A DNA stretch of 6,570 nt from Bacteroidales bacterium (GTDB taxonomy: Bacteria; Bacteroidota; Bacteroidia; Bacteroidales; UBA1715). The DNA lies in contig JAISIO010000085.1 in the NCBI GenBank assembly GCA_031262005.1, positions 1-6,570 on the forward strand, in the 5' to 3' direction. Shown in pieces: positions 1 through 4,873 of the stretch (position 1 is the first letter of the stretch; the number at the start of each line of letters is the position of its first letter). The translations under genes and the position numbers were made by a program. The notes under the pieces are model-generated. The model worked only from the letters and a program-made list of their open reading frames with translations, was not told the DNA's origin and made no database searches.

Positions 1-933
1 GTTTTTATTGATGGTTTTCTTGTACTTGACGGTTTGGAAATGTATTATGGAGGTTCCAATCCATACGGAAAAGCTCATGTATATACTGGAAAACACGATC
101 AAGCAGACTTGGAAGCACACATGGCTACCTTAAATATACCTTGTATGTGTTCTGACCCTGCACAGTATAAAGATGAAGAATTTGAAGATGCTACTACAAA
201 ACAAGACAACAATCACTATATTTCACTATGCGGTGGGCAAGTTGGACGCCAAACACATCTTAACGAAAATGGTGTTGAAGGTATCGGTGATGGTAAAAAT
301 TGGGGCTATGGGGTAATTGATACTCCTACAGAGGGTTCTCCTGTTATGCCTTGTCCAGAATCAGATCCCGACTGTAATGTTCCTATGCCAATAGAACTCA
401 TCTCATTCACAGCAAAACACACCGGCACAGAGGTAGACATTAATTGGAACACACTTACCGAAACCAACAACGATTACTTTACCGTGCAACGTTCGCACAA
501 CGGAAGAAATTTCGATGCTCTCGGCGAAGTGCAAGGTGCCGGCACAACGATAGTGCCGCAATACTACAACTATGTAGACTATGCGCCGCTTGCAGGCGTT
601 TCGTACTACCGATTAAAACAAACCGATATTGACGGAAAATATTCCTATTCACACGTGGTGCCGGTATATAGCAACACAGGAGAGCACAAAACATTTGAAG
701 TATTCAAAACCACAAGCAATGGCATTACCACTTTGGAATGTGTGTTTGCCGACACTACGGTTGTCAATCGCATCACCATTCATTCCATAACCGGCAAATT
801 GGAATTTGAGAAAAATGTAGCACCGCAGTTCAATCCGTATATTGTAGAATTACCATTGGCACCGGGAGTGTATTTGGTAAGCAATGTGAATAGACACGGT
901 AAAACAGTGGTTAAAGTATTAGTTACGCATTAA
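1..933 (+). CDS. T9SS-secreted protein with C-terminal sorting domain (5'-truncated by window edge)
   Basis: The frame is open from base 1, so the start lies outside the window; 310 residues are visible. Residues about 1-125 are a region I do not recognise, rich in G, Y and N with several Cys (CMC near 48-50, two more near 118-125). Residues about 129-222 form a beta-rich module common in Bacteroidota secreted proteins, with the hallmarks PIELISF, WNTLTETNNDYFTVQRS and YYRLKQTDIDGKYSYS. Residues about 231-310 resemble the T9SS type A sorting domain: a beta-sandwich ending in LAPGVYLVSNVNRHGKTVVK plus a short tail. In this family the domain directs outer-membrane translocation by the type IX system and is then cleaved, leaving the protein secreted or surface-anchored. 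The cargo function is unknown because the N-terminus is missing. The TTG at 34 is not a credible start, because the reading frame continues upstream of it. Family call firm; role unknown. Confidence 0.85.
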   Translation, partial: VFIDGFLVLDGLEMYYGGSNPYGKAHVYTGKHDQADLEAHMATLNIPCMCSDPAQYKDEEFEDATTKQDNNHYISLCGGQVGRQTHLNENGVEGIGDGKNWGYGVIDTPTEGSPVMPCPESDPDCNVPMPIELISFTAKHTGTEVDINWNTLTETNNDYFTVQRSHNGRNFDALGEVQGAGTTIVPQYYNYVDYAPLAGVSYYRLKQTDIDGKYSYSHVVPVYSNTGEHKTFEVFKTTSNGITTLECVFADTTVVNRITIHSITGKLEFEKNVAPQFNPYIVELPLAPGVYLVSNVNRHGKTVVKVLVTH

Positions 934-961
934 GCATAAACAAGGAGGCATACCCGTTATC

Positions 962-985
962 AACAAGGGGGCATGCCCCCTTGTT
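962..985. repeat. Perfect 24-bp palindrome downstream of the T9SS gene
   Basis: The two 12-base arms, AACAAGGGGGCA and its exact complement, meet with no spacer. A degenerate copy of the left side lies just upstream at 939-955 (15 of 17 bases identical). It sits 29 bases after the stop codon and could act as a transcript-end hairpin. It has no T-run, so it is not a textbook intrinsic terminator, and a dispersed repeat is equally likely. Confidence 0.6.
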
Positions 986-987
986 CA

Positions 988-1029
988 AACAAACGTAGGG
1001 GCGGAATATTTTCCGCCCCTACGTTTGTT
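988..1029. repeat. Long perfect inverted repeat of the CGTAGGGGCG family
   Basis: Nineteen-base arms match perfectly around a TATT loop; the arm core is CGTAGGGGCGGAA. Related, more degenerate copies occur at 1411-1438 and 2286-2313, so this is a dispersed family within the window. Read as RNA it would form a very stable hairpin. No protein is encoded. It could be a REP- or MITE-like mobile palindrome, or a terminator for the upstream gene. Confidence 0.75.
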
Positions 1030-1034
1030 GTATC

Positions 1035-1134
1035 ATAGCCCAAGAGGGCTGAATACGAATAACCGTATGCAAGTGCAACGCAGCTTACGAACAAAATGCC
1101 AACTCTACACCTCAACCCCGAAGTGGGTTGAACA
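1035..1134. repeat. 100-bp direct repeat, copy 1
   Basis: It matches the copy at 1254-1353 at 98 of 100 positions; the differences are A/G at the seventh or eighth base and A/G within GCTTACRAACAAA. It contains two small hairpins: AGCCC-AAGA-GGGCT near its left end and CAACCC-CGAAGT-GGGTTG near its right end. Its minus-strand translation gives a spurious peptide with GYSYSAL. The hairpins near both ends suggest a non-coding structured repeat. Similarity may run another 9 bases to the right with mismatches. Confidence 0.85.
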
Positions 1135-1218
1135 GCATGAAATAATTGAAAGTTGAAAATTAAAAATTGAAAATTTTTGCAAAAAAAAACAGTTTCTGCG
1201 TTTTGCTTGAAACAGCGG

Positions 1219-1240
1219 GAGACGTAACGAGTTACGTCTC
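1219..1240. repeat. GAGACGTAAC inverted repeat
   Basis: Ten-base perfect arms flank a GA spacer, and the right arm is followed by TAC. It lies between the two 100-bp repeats. It looks like another short dispersed palindrome, distinct in sequence from the GGGGCG family. No T-run follows, so it is not called a terminator. Confidence 0.6.
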
Positions 1241-1253
1241 TACACGGTATCGA

Positions 1254-1353
1254 ATAGCCCGAGAGGGCTGAATACGAATAACCGTATGCAAGTGCAACGC
1301 AGCTTACGGACAAAATGCCAACTCTACACCTCAACCCCGAAGTGGGTTGAACA
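1254..1353. repeat. 100-bp direct repeat, copy 2
   Basis: Second copy of the 1035-1134 repeat, 219 bases downstream in the same orientation and 98% identical, which implies recent duplication or gene conversion. Its right edge abuts a short frame that resembles the end of a DUF2442 protein, so this copy may be what replaced the rest of that gene. Confidence 0.85.
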
Positions 1354-1415
1354 CCATTAAATGGGCTAACGGTGCCGATTACGCACCGGAATATCTATAT
1401 GAAATAGGAACGTAG
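1347..1415 (+). pseudogene. Remnant of a DUF2442-family gene (C-terminal fragment)
   Basis: The plus-strand frame TTG 1347 to TAG 1413-1415 reads LNTIKWANGADYAPEYLYE followed by IGT and stop. The pattern W-x-NGAD-x-x-PE-x-LY near a C-terminus is what I know from DUF2442 proteins, which commonly pair with DUF4160 proteins in toxin-antitoxin-like operons. Only about 22 codons survive. Upstream lies the 100-bp repeat, and the last codons and the stop fall within the start of the 40-bp repeat at 1399-1438. No start codon or partner gene is present, so it should be non-functional. The intact toxin-antitoxin pair just downstream suggests a local patch of such modules. The match is short, so the family call is moderate; the first two codons belong to the repeat. 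Confidence 0.5.
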
Positions 1416-1438
1416 GGGCGAAATATCTTTCGCCCTTA
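1399..1438. repeat. 40-bp direct repeat flanking the toxin-antitoxin pair, left copy
   Basis: It runs from ATGAAATAGGAACG to CGCCCTTA and contains the hairpin GGGCGAAA-TATC-TTTCGCCC (1416-1435). It matches 2274-2313 at 37 of 40 positions in the same orientation. A half copy (GAAAATTTTCCGCCCTTA, 1445-1462) follows directly. It belongs to the same palindrome family as 988-1029. Confidence 0.75.
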
Positions 1439-1462
1439 TTTATAGAAAATTTTCCGCCCTTA

Positions 1463-1493
1463 GTTGTTTTTCAGGGAAAGGATTGTATATTTG
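1463..1493 (+). promoter_or_regulatory. Bacteroidota-type promoter for the toxin-antitoxin operon
   Basis: TATATTTG at 1486-1493 fits the Bacteroidota -7 consensus TAnnTTTG exactly. A TTG at 1464-1466, 19 bases upstream, can serve as the -33 element. The site lies 28 bases before the antitoxin ATG, a sensible leader length. No operator palindrome is obvious over it, although the GGGGCG-type repeat lies just upstream. Confidence 0.6.
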
Positions 1494-1521
1494 CGAAAAG
1501 CAGTTTTATCCACATATTTTT

Positions 1522-1812
1522 ATGACCATAGTAAGTACAAAAGAATTTAACAGCAATCAAGAAAAATATTTTGATATGGCTATTAATGAACAGGTTTTTG
1601 TTCAAAGAGGGAATTATGTGTTTATAGTTTCTCGGGTAAATGCCCCCGACGATGATTTTGGGAAAGAAATTACAGTACCCTTAGATAAAAGTTCTATTCA
1701 TCGAGTAGCAAATCTAAAAGGGCGTTTGAAACAATACGCCAATCCTGCTTTATTACAAAAAGAAGCATCTGCTTGGGAACATCACATTGTTGAAAAATAT
1801 GCTACTACTTGA
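1522..1812 (+). CDS. Phd/YefM-like antitoxin of a type II toxin-antitoxin module
   Basis: A 96-residue protein. The N-terminal half (MTIVSTKEFNSNQEKYFDMA, then NEQVFVQRGNYVFIV) has the Phd/YefM layout: beta strand, STKEF helix, then strands ending in an RG turn, the fold that binds DNA and represses its own operon. The C-terminal part (about 64-90: LKGRLKQYANPALLQKEASAW) resembles the flexible neutralising tail. The ATG at 1522 is preferred over the upstream TTG at 1483 because the family similarity begins there and the TTG lies at the edge of the promoter -7 box. The frame overlaps the toxin start by 14 bases, so translation is probably coupled, with the antitoxin made first. It should bind and inhibit the PIN toxin encoded next and autoregulate the operon; this is inferred from the family. 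Confidence 0.8.
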   Translation: MTIVSTKEFNSNQEKYFDMAINEQVFVQRGNYVFIVSRVNAPDDDFGKEITVPLDKSSIHRVANLKGRLKQYANPALLQKEASAWEHHIVEKYATT

Positions 1813-2161
1813 TACTAACGCTATCTTGCGTTACATTTTACAAGACAATCAAACAATGGCAGATAGTGTTGAAGAACAACTATTGCATACTACTTGCTAC
1901 ATTCCTGTTGAAGTTATAGCCGAAGTGGTGTATGTATTACTGAAAGTTTACAACGTGGGACGAACTGTAATAGCCGAAACCTTACATGATATTGCAGATA
2001 CCGCTAACATTATAGTTGCGAAAGATTTAGTTGTGCGCCATGCACTTACCGTTTTTGCTACAAGCACATTTGATTTTGTGGACTGCCTGCTTATTGGGTA
2101 TTCAAAAAAAGAACAATATTCTGTTTTTACATTCGATAAAAAATTACAAAAATATGTATAA
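1799..2161 (+). CDS. PIN-domain ribonuclease toxin (VapC-like)
   Basis: A 120-residue protein of normal VapC length. The PIN-domain acidic residues are in place: D5 in MLLLDTNAILR, E42 in VEVIAEVVYVL, D95 in FDFVDCLL and D113 in FTFDKKL. Together they would hold the metal ion for RNA cleavage, so the active site looks intact. Family members cut tRNA or rRNA and arrest growth when free of antitoxin; the target here cannot be read from sequence. The ATG at 1799 gives the canonical hydrophobic strand with D5. The TTG at 1787 adds only four residues and is less likely. The start lies inside the antitoxin gene (14-base overlap), typical of co-translated pairs. The partner is Phd/YefM-like rather than AbrB-like VapB, a mixed pairing often seen with PIN toxins. 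Confidence 0.85.
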   Translation: MLLLDTNAILRYILQDNQTMADSVEEQLLHTTCYIPVEVIAEVVYVLLKVYNVGRTVIAETLHDIADTANIIVAKDLVVRHALTVFATSTFDFVDCLLIGYSKKEQYSVFTFDKKLQKYV

Positions 2162-2189
2162 AACGAGGGAACTATCCTAAAAATAAGGA

Positions 2190-2229
2190 TTCGGCTCCTC
2201 TCAGCAACCCGTCGTTGAGAGGATCCGAA
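2190..2229. repeat. Imperfect long hairpin downstream of the toxin gene
   Basis: Pairing arms are TTCGG, TCCTCT and CAAC on the left with GTTG, AGAGGA and CCGAA on the right. There is a CCGTC loop, a CAG bulge and one C/T mismatch, giving 15 pairs. A smaller hairpin, ATCCT-AAAAATA-AGGAT, abuts it at 2174-2190. It lies 28 bases past the toxin stop and could end that transcript, but no T-run follows. A dispersed palindrome is the alternative. Confidence 0.55.
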
Positions 2230-2273
2230 ACGACATTGTTTAATTGAAAATTGATATTTTTAGGTCTGTTCAC

Positions 2274-2313
2274 ATGAAATAAGAACGTAGGGGCGAAATA
2301 TTTTCCGCCCTTA
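2274..2313. repeat. 40-bp direct repeat flanking the toxin-antitoxin pair, right copy
   Basis: It is 37/40 identical to 1399-1438, in the same orientation, 875 bases away, with the toxin-antitoxin operon between them. The GGGCG/CGCCC arms are kept; the inner part of the stem is imperfect. Recombination between the two copies would delete the module. Confidence 0.75.
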
Positions 2314-2352
2314 TGTGTTGCATCGAGACAAAAAATCAACTTTTACTATTGC

Positions 2353-2482
2353 GGTACGCAGCACCTTGCGTTTCATGTTGCAATCATCGCTACAACTATT
2401 ACGCTGCTATGCAGCTTTTAGGTGCAGCGCACAGAAATAATTGTAGCGGAATAAGTATCTACCGCATACGGTGCAGCGCACC
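2353..2482. repeat. Structured repeat block with four 13-bp mini-hairpins
   Basis: Four 13-base units have a 5-3-5 arm-loop-arm layout: GGTAC-GCA-GCACC (2353-2365, one mismatch), GCTGC-TAT-GCAGC (2403-2415), GGTGC-AGC-GCACA (2421-2433, end pair lost) and GGTGC-AGC-GCACC (2470-2482). Around the middle two, CGCTACAACTATT (2388-2400) and AATAATTGTAGCG (2436-2448) pair at 12 of 13 positions. On the minus strand the mismatch becomes a G-U pair. It resembles a dispersed non-coding repeat or a structured RNA; I cannot tell which. Confidence 0.5.
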
Positions 2483-2528
2483 GAAATATAATTTTTAGAA
2501 GTATCCTACAATATTTCAATACTTTACC

Positions 2529-2536
2529 TATATTTG
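2529..2536 (+). promoter_or_regulatory. Promoter-like -7 element before the small gene
   Basis: TATATTTG fits the Bacteroidota TAnnTTTG consensus and shares the nonamer TATATTTGC with the toxin-antitoxin promoter. It lies 22 bases before the ATG at 2559. No clear TTG or TTTG is seen at the expected -33 distance, so the call rests on the -7 box and its position alone. Confidence 0.45.
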
Positions 2537-2558
2537 CAGATACTACAACATACTATAT

Positions 2559-2732
2559 ATGGCAGCTATTCAAGTAAATAACAAGGTATTAGAAAAACAA
2601 ACAATGAGTTGTTTGAACTCTGCCACAACTATTGTTGCGGAAGAAAAAAGCCGTTATTATACAGCAACCGAATTCCGCAGGATAACCAAAGCTGATTTAC
2701 ATCGTCTTTTAAAGAAACATGGTCGTATGTAA
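2559..2732 (+). CDS. Small hypothetical protein (57 residues)
   Basis: ATG 2559 to TAA 2730-2732. I do not recognise the family. The product is basic, starts MAAIQVNNKVLEKQTM, carries one Cys (C18), and has a likely helical C-terminal half: YYTATEFRRITKADLHRLL followed by KKHGRM. It has no signal peptide or membrane segment. Support for a real gene is a Bacteroidota -7 box 22 bases upstream, an uninterrupted frame of ordinary composition and a position 36 bases before the next gene. Short basic and charged proteins beside toxin-antitoxin operons can be orphan antitoxins or DNA-binding regulators, but nothing here proves that. It could share a transcript with the membrane protein downstream. 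Confidence 0.5.
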   Translation: MAAIQVNNKVLEKQTMSCLNSATTIVAEEKSRYYTATEFRRITKADLHRLLKKHGRM

Positions 2733-2768
2733 CGAACAATCCCGAATAGATTTGGAACTATAACAAGC

Positions 2769-4100
2769 ATGAACCTAAGCACATCGGTTTTCGATATACT
2801 AATAAGTATTGTAATAATTGCGGGCGCATTTTTTATTGCCAATCGCACGTACAATAAACACATTGAAAACACGTGGTATTACGCCTATTACAAAAAAGCG
2901 TTGTTTGCTCGTATTGCCTTCTCTATTGCTTTCATATTGGTGTATATGTACTACTATGGCGGTGGCGATACGCATTATTATTACACCGGCGCACAATCAT
3001 TGGTGCGGCTTTTTACCAAAGATTTTTCTGCGGCATTCCGCATATTGCTTGGCGAACGCACTCCCGAACTGCGTTCACTGTTCGATGCTTCTACCGGCAG
3101 TCCTATGTATTTCCGAGACCCCAATGCGTGGGCAGTATGTCGGTTTACCGTGCCGTTCTATTTGCTCGGCTTTGGTTCATACTGGGGCACAACGCTTGCT
3201 ATGAGCATAGTGTTGTTTATTCCTTTTTGGAATTTTTACAAAATGCTGTGCCGTATGTATCCCAAAAATCGAAACACTATGGCAATTGCTCTGTTTTTCG
3301 TTCCTTCCGTGTTGTTTTGGAGTTCAGGCATACTCAAAGACGTGTGGTGTTTGGCGGCTGTACTACAATTATATATGAGCGTGTATTATATGTTTTACCG
3401 CCGACACAAAGTGCTTTTCAATATGTTGAACTATGTGTTTTGGAGCTATATTCTTATCTCCATTCGTCCTTTTGTGTTTTACACAGCGCTTGCCTCTACC
3501 CTACTTTGGGTGGGATTTTGGTGGCTTTCGCACATTAAAAGTACTATGATTAAAACCGTAGCCGTACCGCTCATTCTCGGCATATTTTTGTTGGGAATAA
3601 TGTACGTAATTTCCAGTATGGGTAGCGTTGCCGAAGGAAAATACGCCACTACAGAATCAATGCTTAGCCATGCAGTAATTATACAACAAGATTTGAAACA
3701 AGATTATTACGGCGACAATAGCTTTGATATTGGAACTTTCGATGCCACCATACCCAGCATGCTTTCCAAAGTTCCTATTGCTCTATTTTCGGGGCTTTTC
3801 CGTCCGCTTTTGTGGGAAGGCTCATCGTTGTTTTTGCTTATTTCGGCATTAGAAGCGGCGGCATTACTGGTATTTTTTGTGTATTTGCTTATACGTACTC
3901 GCATTGTTGGTTTTTTTAGAATCATTGCCGGCGATACCTTTCTCAGTTCACTGCTAATTTTTGTATCTTTATCTGCATTTTTCACTGGACTTACCATTGC
4001 CAATTTTGGCGCATTGGTGCGCTATCGCATTGTGTATCTGCCGTTTTTCTGCATTCTGCTTTTTAGGGTGCTGTATATTGTTAAACAAAAGGTTGAATAA
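2769..4100 (+). CDS. Polytopic inner-membrane protein, possible glycan polymerase/GT-C-like
   Basis: A 443-residue protein with about 9-11 hydrophobic segments (roughly 7-26, 44-62, 124-158, 171-210, 222-250, 262-282, 353-375, 391-412, 418-437). Conserved-looking polar sites sit at membrane edges: GGGDTHYY (64-71), PSVLFWSSGILKD (179-191), RPLLWEG (345-351) and NFGALVRYR (412-420). Long hydrophilic loops lie at about 80-123 and 285-335. The SG-x-x-KD and R-x-R-Y-type sites, with a polar loop before the last helices, recall Wzy-type oligosaccharide polymerases and GT-C glycosyltransferases in Bacteroidota, but no signature is decisive. The ATG at 2769 opens directly before the first membrane helix. 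TAGATTTG (2747-2754) could be a -7 box but leaves a very short leader and lacks a -33 site; read-through from the small gene is possible. Function is an inference from topology. Confidence 0.8.
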   Translation: MNLSTSVFDILISIVIIAGAFFIANRTYNKHIENTWYYAYYKKALFARIAFSIAFILVYMYYYGGGDTHYYYTGAQSLVRLFTKDFSAAFRILLGERTPELRSLFDASTGSPMYFRDPNAWAVCRFTVPFYLLGFGSYWGTTLAMSIVLFIPFWNFYKMLCRMYPKNRNTMAIALFFVPSVLFWSSGILKDVWCLAAVLQLYMSVYYMFYRRHKVLFNMLNYVFWSYILISIRPFVFYTALASTLLWVGFWWLSHIKSTMIKTVAVPLILGIFLLGIMYVISSMGSVAEGKYATTESMLSHAVIIQQDLKQDYYGDNSFDIGTFDATIPSMLSKVPIALFSGLFRPLLWEGSSLFLLISALEAAALLVFFVYLLIRTRIVGFFRIIAGDTFLSSLLIFVSLSAFFTGLTIANFGALVRYRIVYLPFFCILLFRVLYIVKQKVE

Positions 4101-4121
4101 TTGAATAACTGACTAAGCGGC
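4093..4121 (+). repeat. Gene-end repeat spanning a stop codon, copy 1
   Basis: It starts TTGAATAA with the stop codon TAA inside and continues into TGAATAACTGACTAAGCGG. It matches 4821-4849 at 26 of 29 positions; there too the repeat begins in the last codons of a gene and contains its stop. The following bases to about 4150 are built of similar words (GGCTAACTGGCTAACTGAATAAGCG). Confidence 0.65.
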
Positions 4122-4150
4122 TAACTGGCTAACTGAATAAGCGAGTAACC

Positions 4151-4194
4151 AAATCAACAAATAAGCAAATCAACAAATAAGCAAATAAGCAAAT
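4151..4194 (+). repeat. 16-bp tandem repeat before the helical protein gene
   Basis: Two exact copies of AAATCAACAAATAAGC (4151-4166 and 4167-4182) are followed by the shortened unit AAATAAGC and the start of a further copy. The array ends 7 bases before the ATG at 4202, so it forms the immediate leader of that gene. It is low in G and probably unstructured. A slippage-prone array here could alter leader length. Confidence 0.7.
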
Positions 4195-4201
4195 CACCGA
4201 A

Positions 4202-4828
4202 ATGAGTATTCTAAAAAAAGCCCTCACAACCGCTCTTGATTTGAGCCGACAAAACAAACAATCGCAAGCCGAAGTGCTCCTACGCAAAATATATGAAGCA
4301 GCGCAAAGCGAACAAGGCGCAGACTTGCCCGATAATGAAATGTGGTTACTTGCCAAAGCTCTGCTTGTGTGGTATCAATACGATAATTTTGAAACCGAAC
4401 AGGAGCGTTTGGCTGTACTAAAAAAGGTGTATTTGAGTGCGGAGTGCACAATTGAAGTGTACGAACGAAAACAACAAGCTGAATTGTTAGAGCCGTTTTA
4501 CGAAGCACTTTTGACACAGATACTAATACTGCACAATTGCAACGAAGATTTTGAAATGATTGTTGCCGATGTATATAATCGTTGCATGAAAGAAAGTAAC
4601 ACAACAATTGCATCTCGAATAGCTCCCAAAGCTGTGCTTCACATATTATATAACACAATTGTAAAAATTGACGATGCTTTTGAGAATTTCCACAACAACG
4701 AATGGATTGAGAAACTATGTAACACCATAGAAACCAGAAATCCGGACATTACACCGCAACAATTGTTAGATGCAGAGAAAATACAGCGAACTATTGTGCG
4801 AGTGTTGCGAAACGACACGATTGAATAA
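4202..4828 (+). CDS. Helical cytoplasmic protein of unknown function
   Basis: A 208-residue protein with no signal peptide or membrane segment. It appears almost entirely alpha-helical, with amphipathic helices in repeated pairs (for example about 3-36, 45-60, 64-80, 82-115, 116-130, 136-155). This recalls TPR-like or other helical-repeat scaffolds, but I see no canonical TPR consensus and do not assign a family. It is acidic overall, with few glycines or prolines. The ATG at 4202 follows an AAATAAGC tandem array with no Shine-Dalgarno site, as is usual in Bacteroidota. It lies 101 bases after the membrane protein on the same strand and shares its gene-end repeat, so the two may be co-transcribed. 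It converges with lpxK. Confidence 0.75.
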   Translation: MSILKKALTTALDLSRQNKQSQAEVLLRKIYEAAQSEQGADLPDNEMWLLAKALLVWYQYDNFETEQERLAVLKKVYLSAECTIEVYERKQQAELLEPFYEALLTQILILHNCNEDFEMIVADVYNRCMKESNTTIASRIAPKAVLHILYNTIVKIDDAFENFHNNEWIEKLCNTIETRNPDITPQQLLDAEKIQRTIVRVLRNDTIE

Positions 4829-4849
4829 CTGAATAACTGATTAAGCGGT
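4821..4849 (+). repeat. Gene-end repeat spanning a stop codon, copy 2
   Basis: The counterpart of 4093-4121 (26 of 29 identical), again containing the gene's TAA stop (4826-4828). Both parent proteins therefore end in a hydrophobic residue followed by Glu encoded by the repeat (VE and IE). Confidence 0.65.
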
Positions 4850-4873
4850 ATTTATTGGGAACCTATAGAAATT

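Larger units (their letters stand above)
934..1521. other. Gene-free repeat-rich region between the T9SS gene and the toxin-antitoxin pair
   Basis: This stretch of nearly 590 bases holds no intact gene. It is a mosaic of palindromes, direct repeats, a decayed gene end and an AT-rich patch (about 1140-1195, built from AATTGAAAA-type words), each listed separately where distinct. The long minus-strand frame at 960-1334 consists of the same repeat read twice and is not taken as a gene. The mosaic suggests repeated insertion into a permissive site. Confidence 0.8.
2162..2558. other. Gene-free region between the toxin gene and the small ORF
   Basis: About 400 bases with no credible gene. It contains a long imperfect hairpin, the right copy of the 40-bp repeat, a structured block with four mini-hairpins, and a promoter-like site close to its right end. 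The 61-codon frame at 2313-2498 starts with TTG and lies across the repeats, so it is not annotated. Confidence 0.75.

Noticed and set aside
960..1334. A 124-codon minus-strand frame with repeated GYSYSAL peptides
   Set aside because: It is the 100-bp direct repeat translated twice, with palindromes between; the internal peptide repeat reflects DNA repeats, not a protein.
939..2313. A possible CRISPR array from the clustered repeats
   Set aside because: The repeats differ in length and type, and there is no regular repeat-spacer pattern and no cas gene.
1399..2313. An insertion sequence enclosing the toxin-antitoxin genes
   Set aside because: There is no transposase, and the flanking repeats are direct copies of a dispersed palindrome rather than terminal inverted repeats.
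2313..2498. A 61-codon plus-strand frame rich in Cys and Tyr
   Set aside because: It begins with TTG in a palindrome and is made up of the mini-hairpin block; no protein-like pattern.
2747..2754. TAGATTTG as a separate promoter for the membrane protein gene
   Set aside because: It fits TAnnTTTG but has no -33 element and would leave a leader of only about 8 bases; kept only as a remark in the gene entry.
2873..3538. A 221-codon frame inside the membrane protein gene
   Set aside because: It is an alternate-frame shadow of a clear polytopic membrane protein and has no family pattern.
4224..4658. A 144-codon minus-strand frame opposite the helical protein gene
   Set aside because: Antisense shadow; the plus-strand frame has the more plausible composition and a fitting start.
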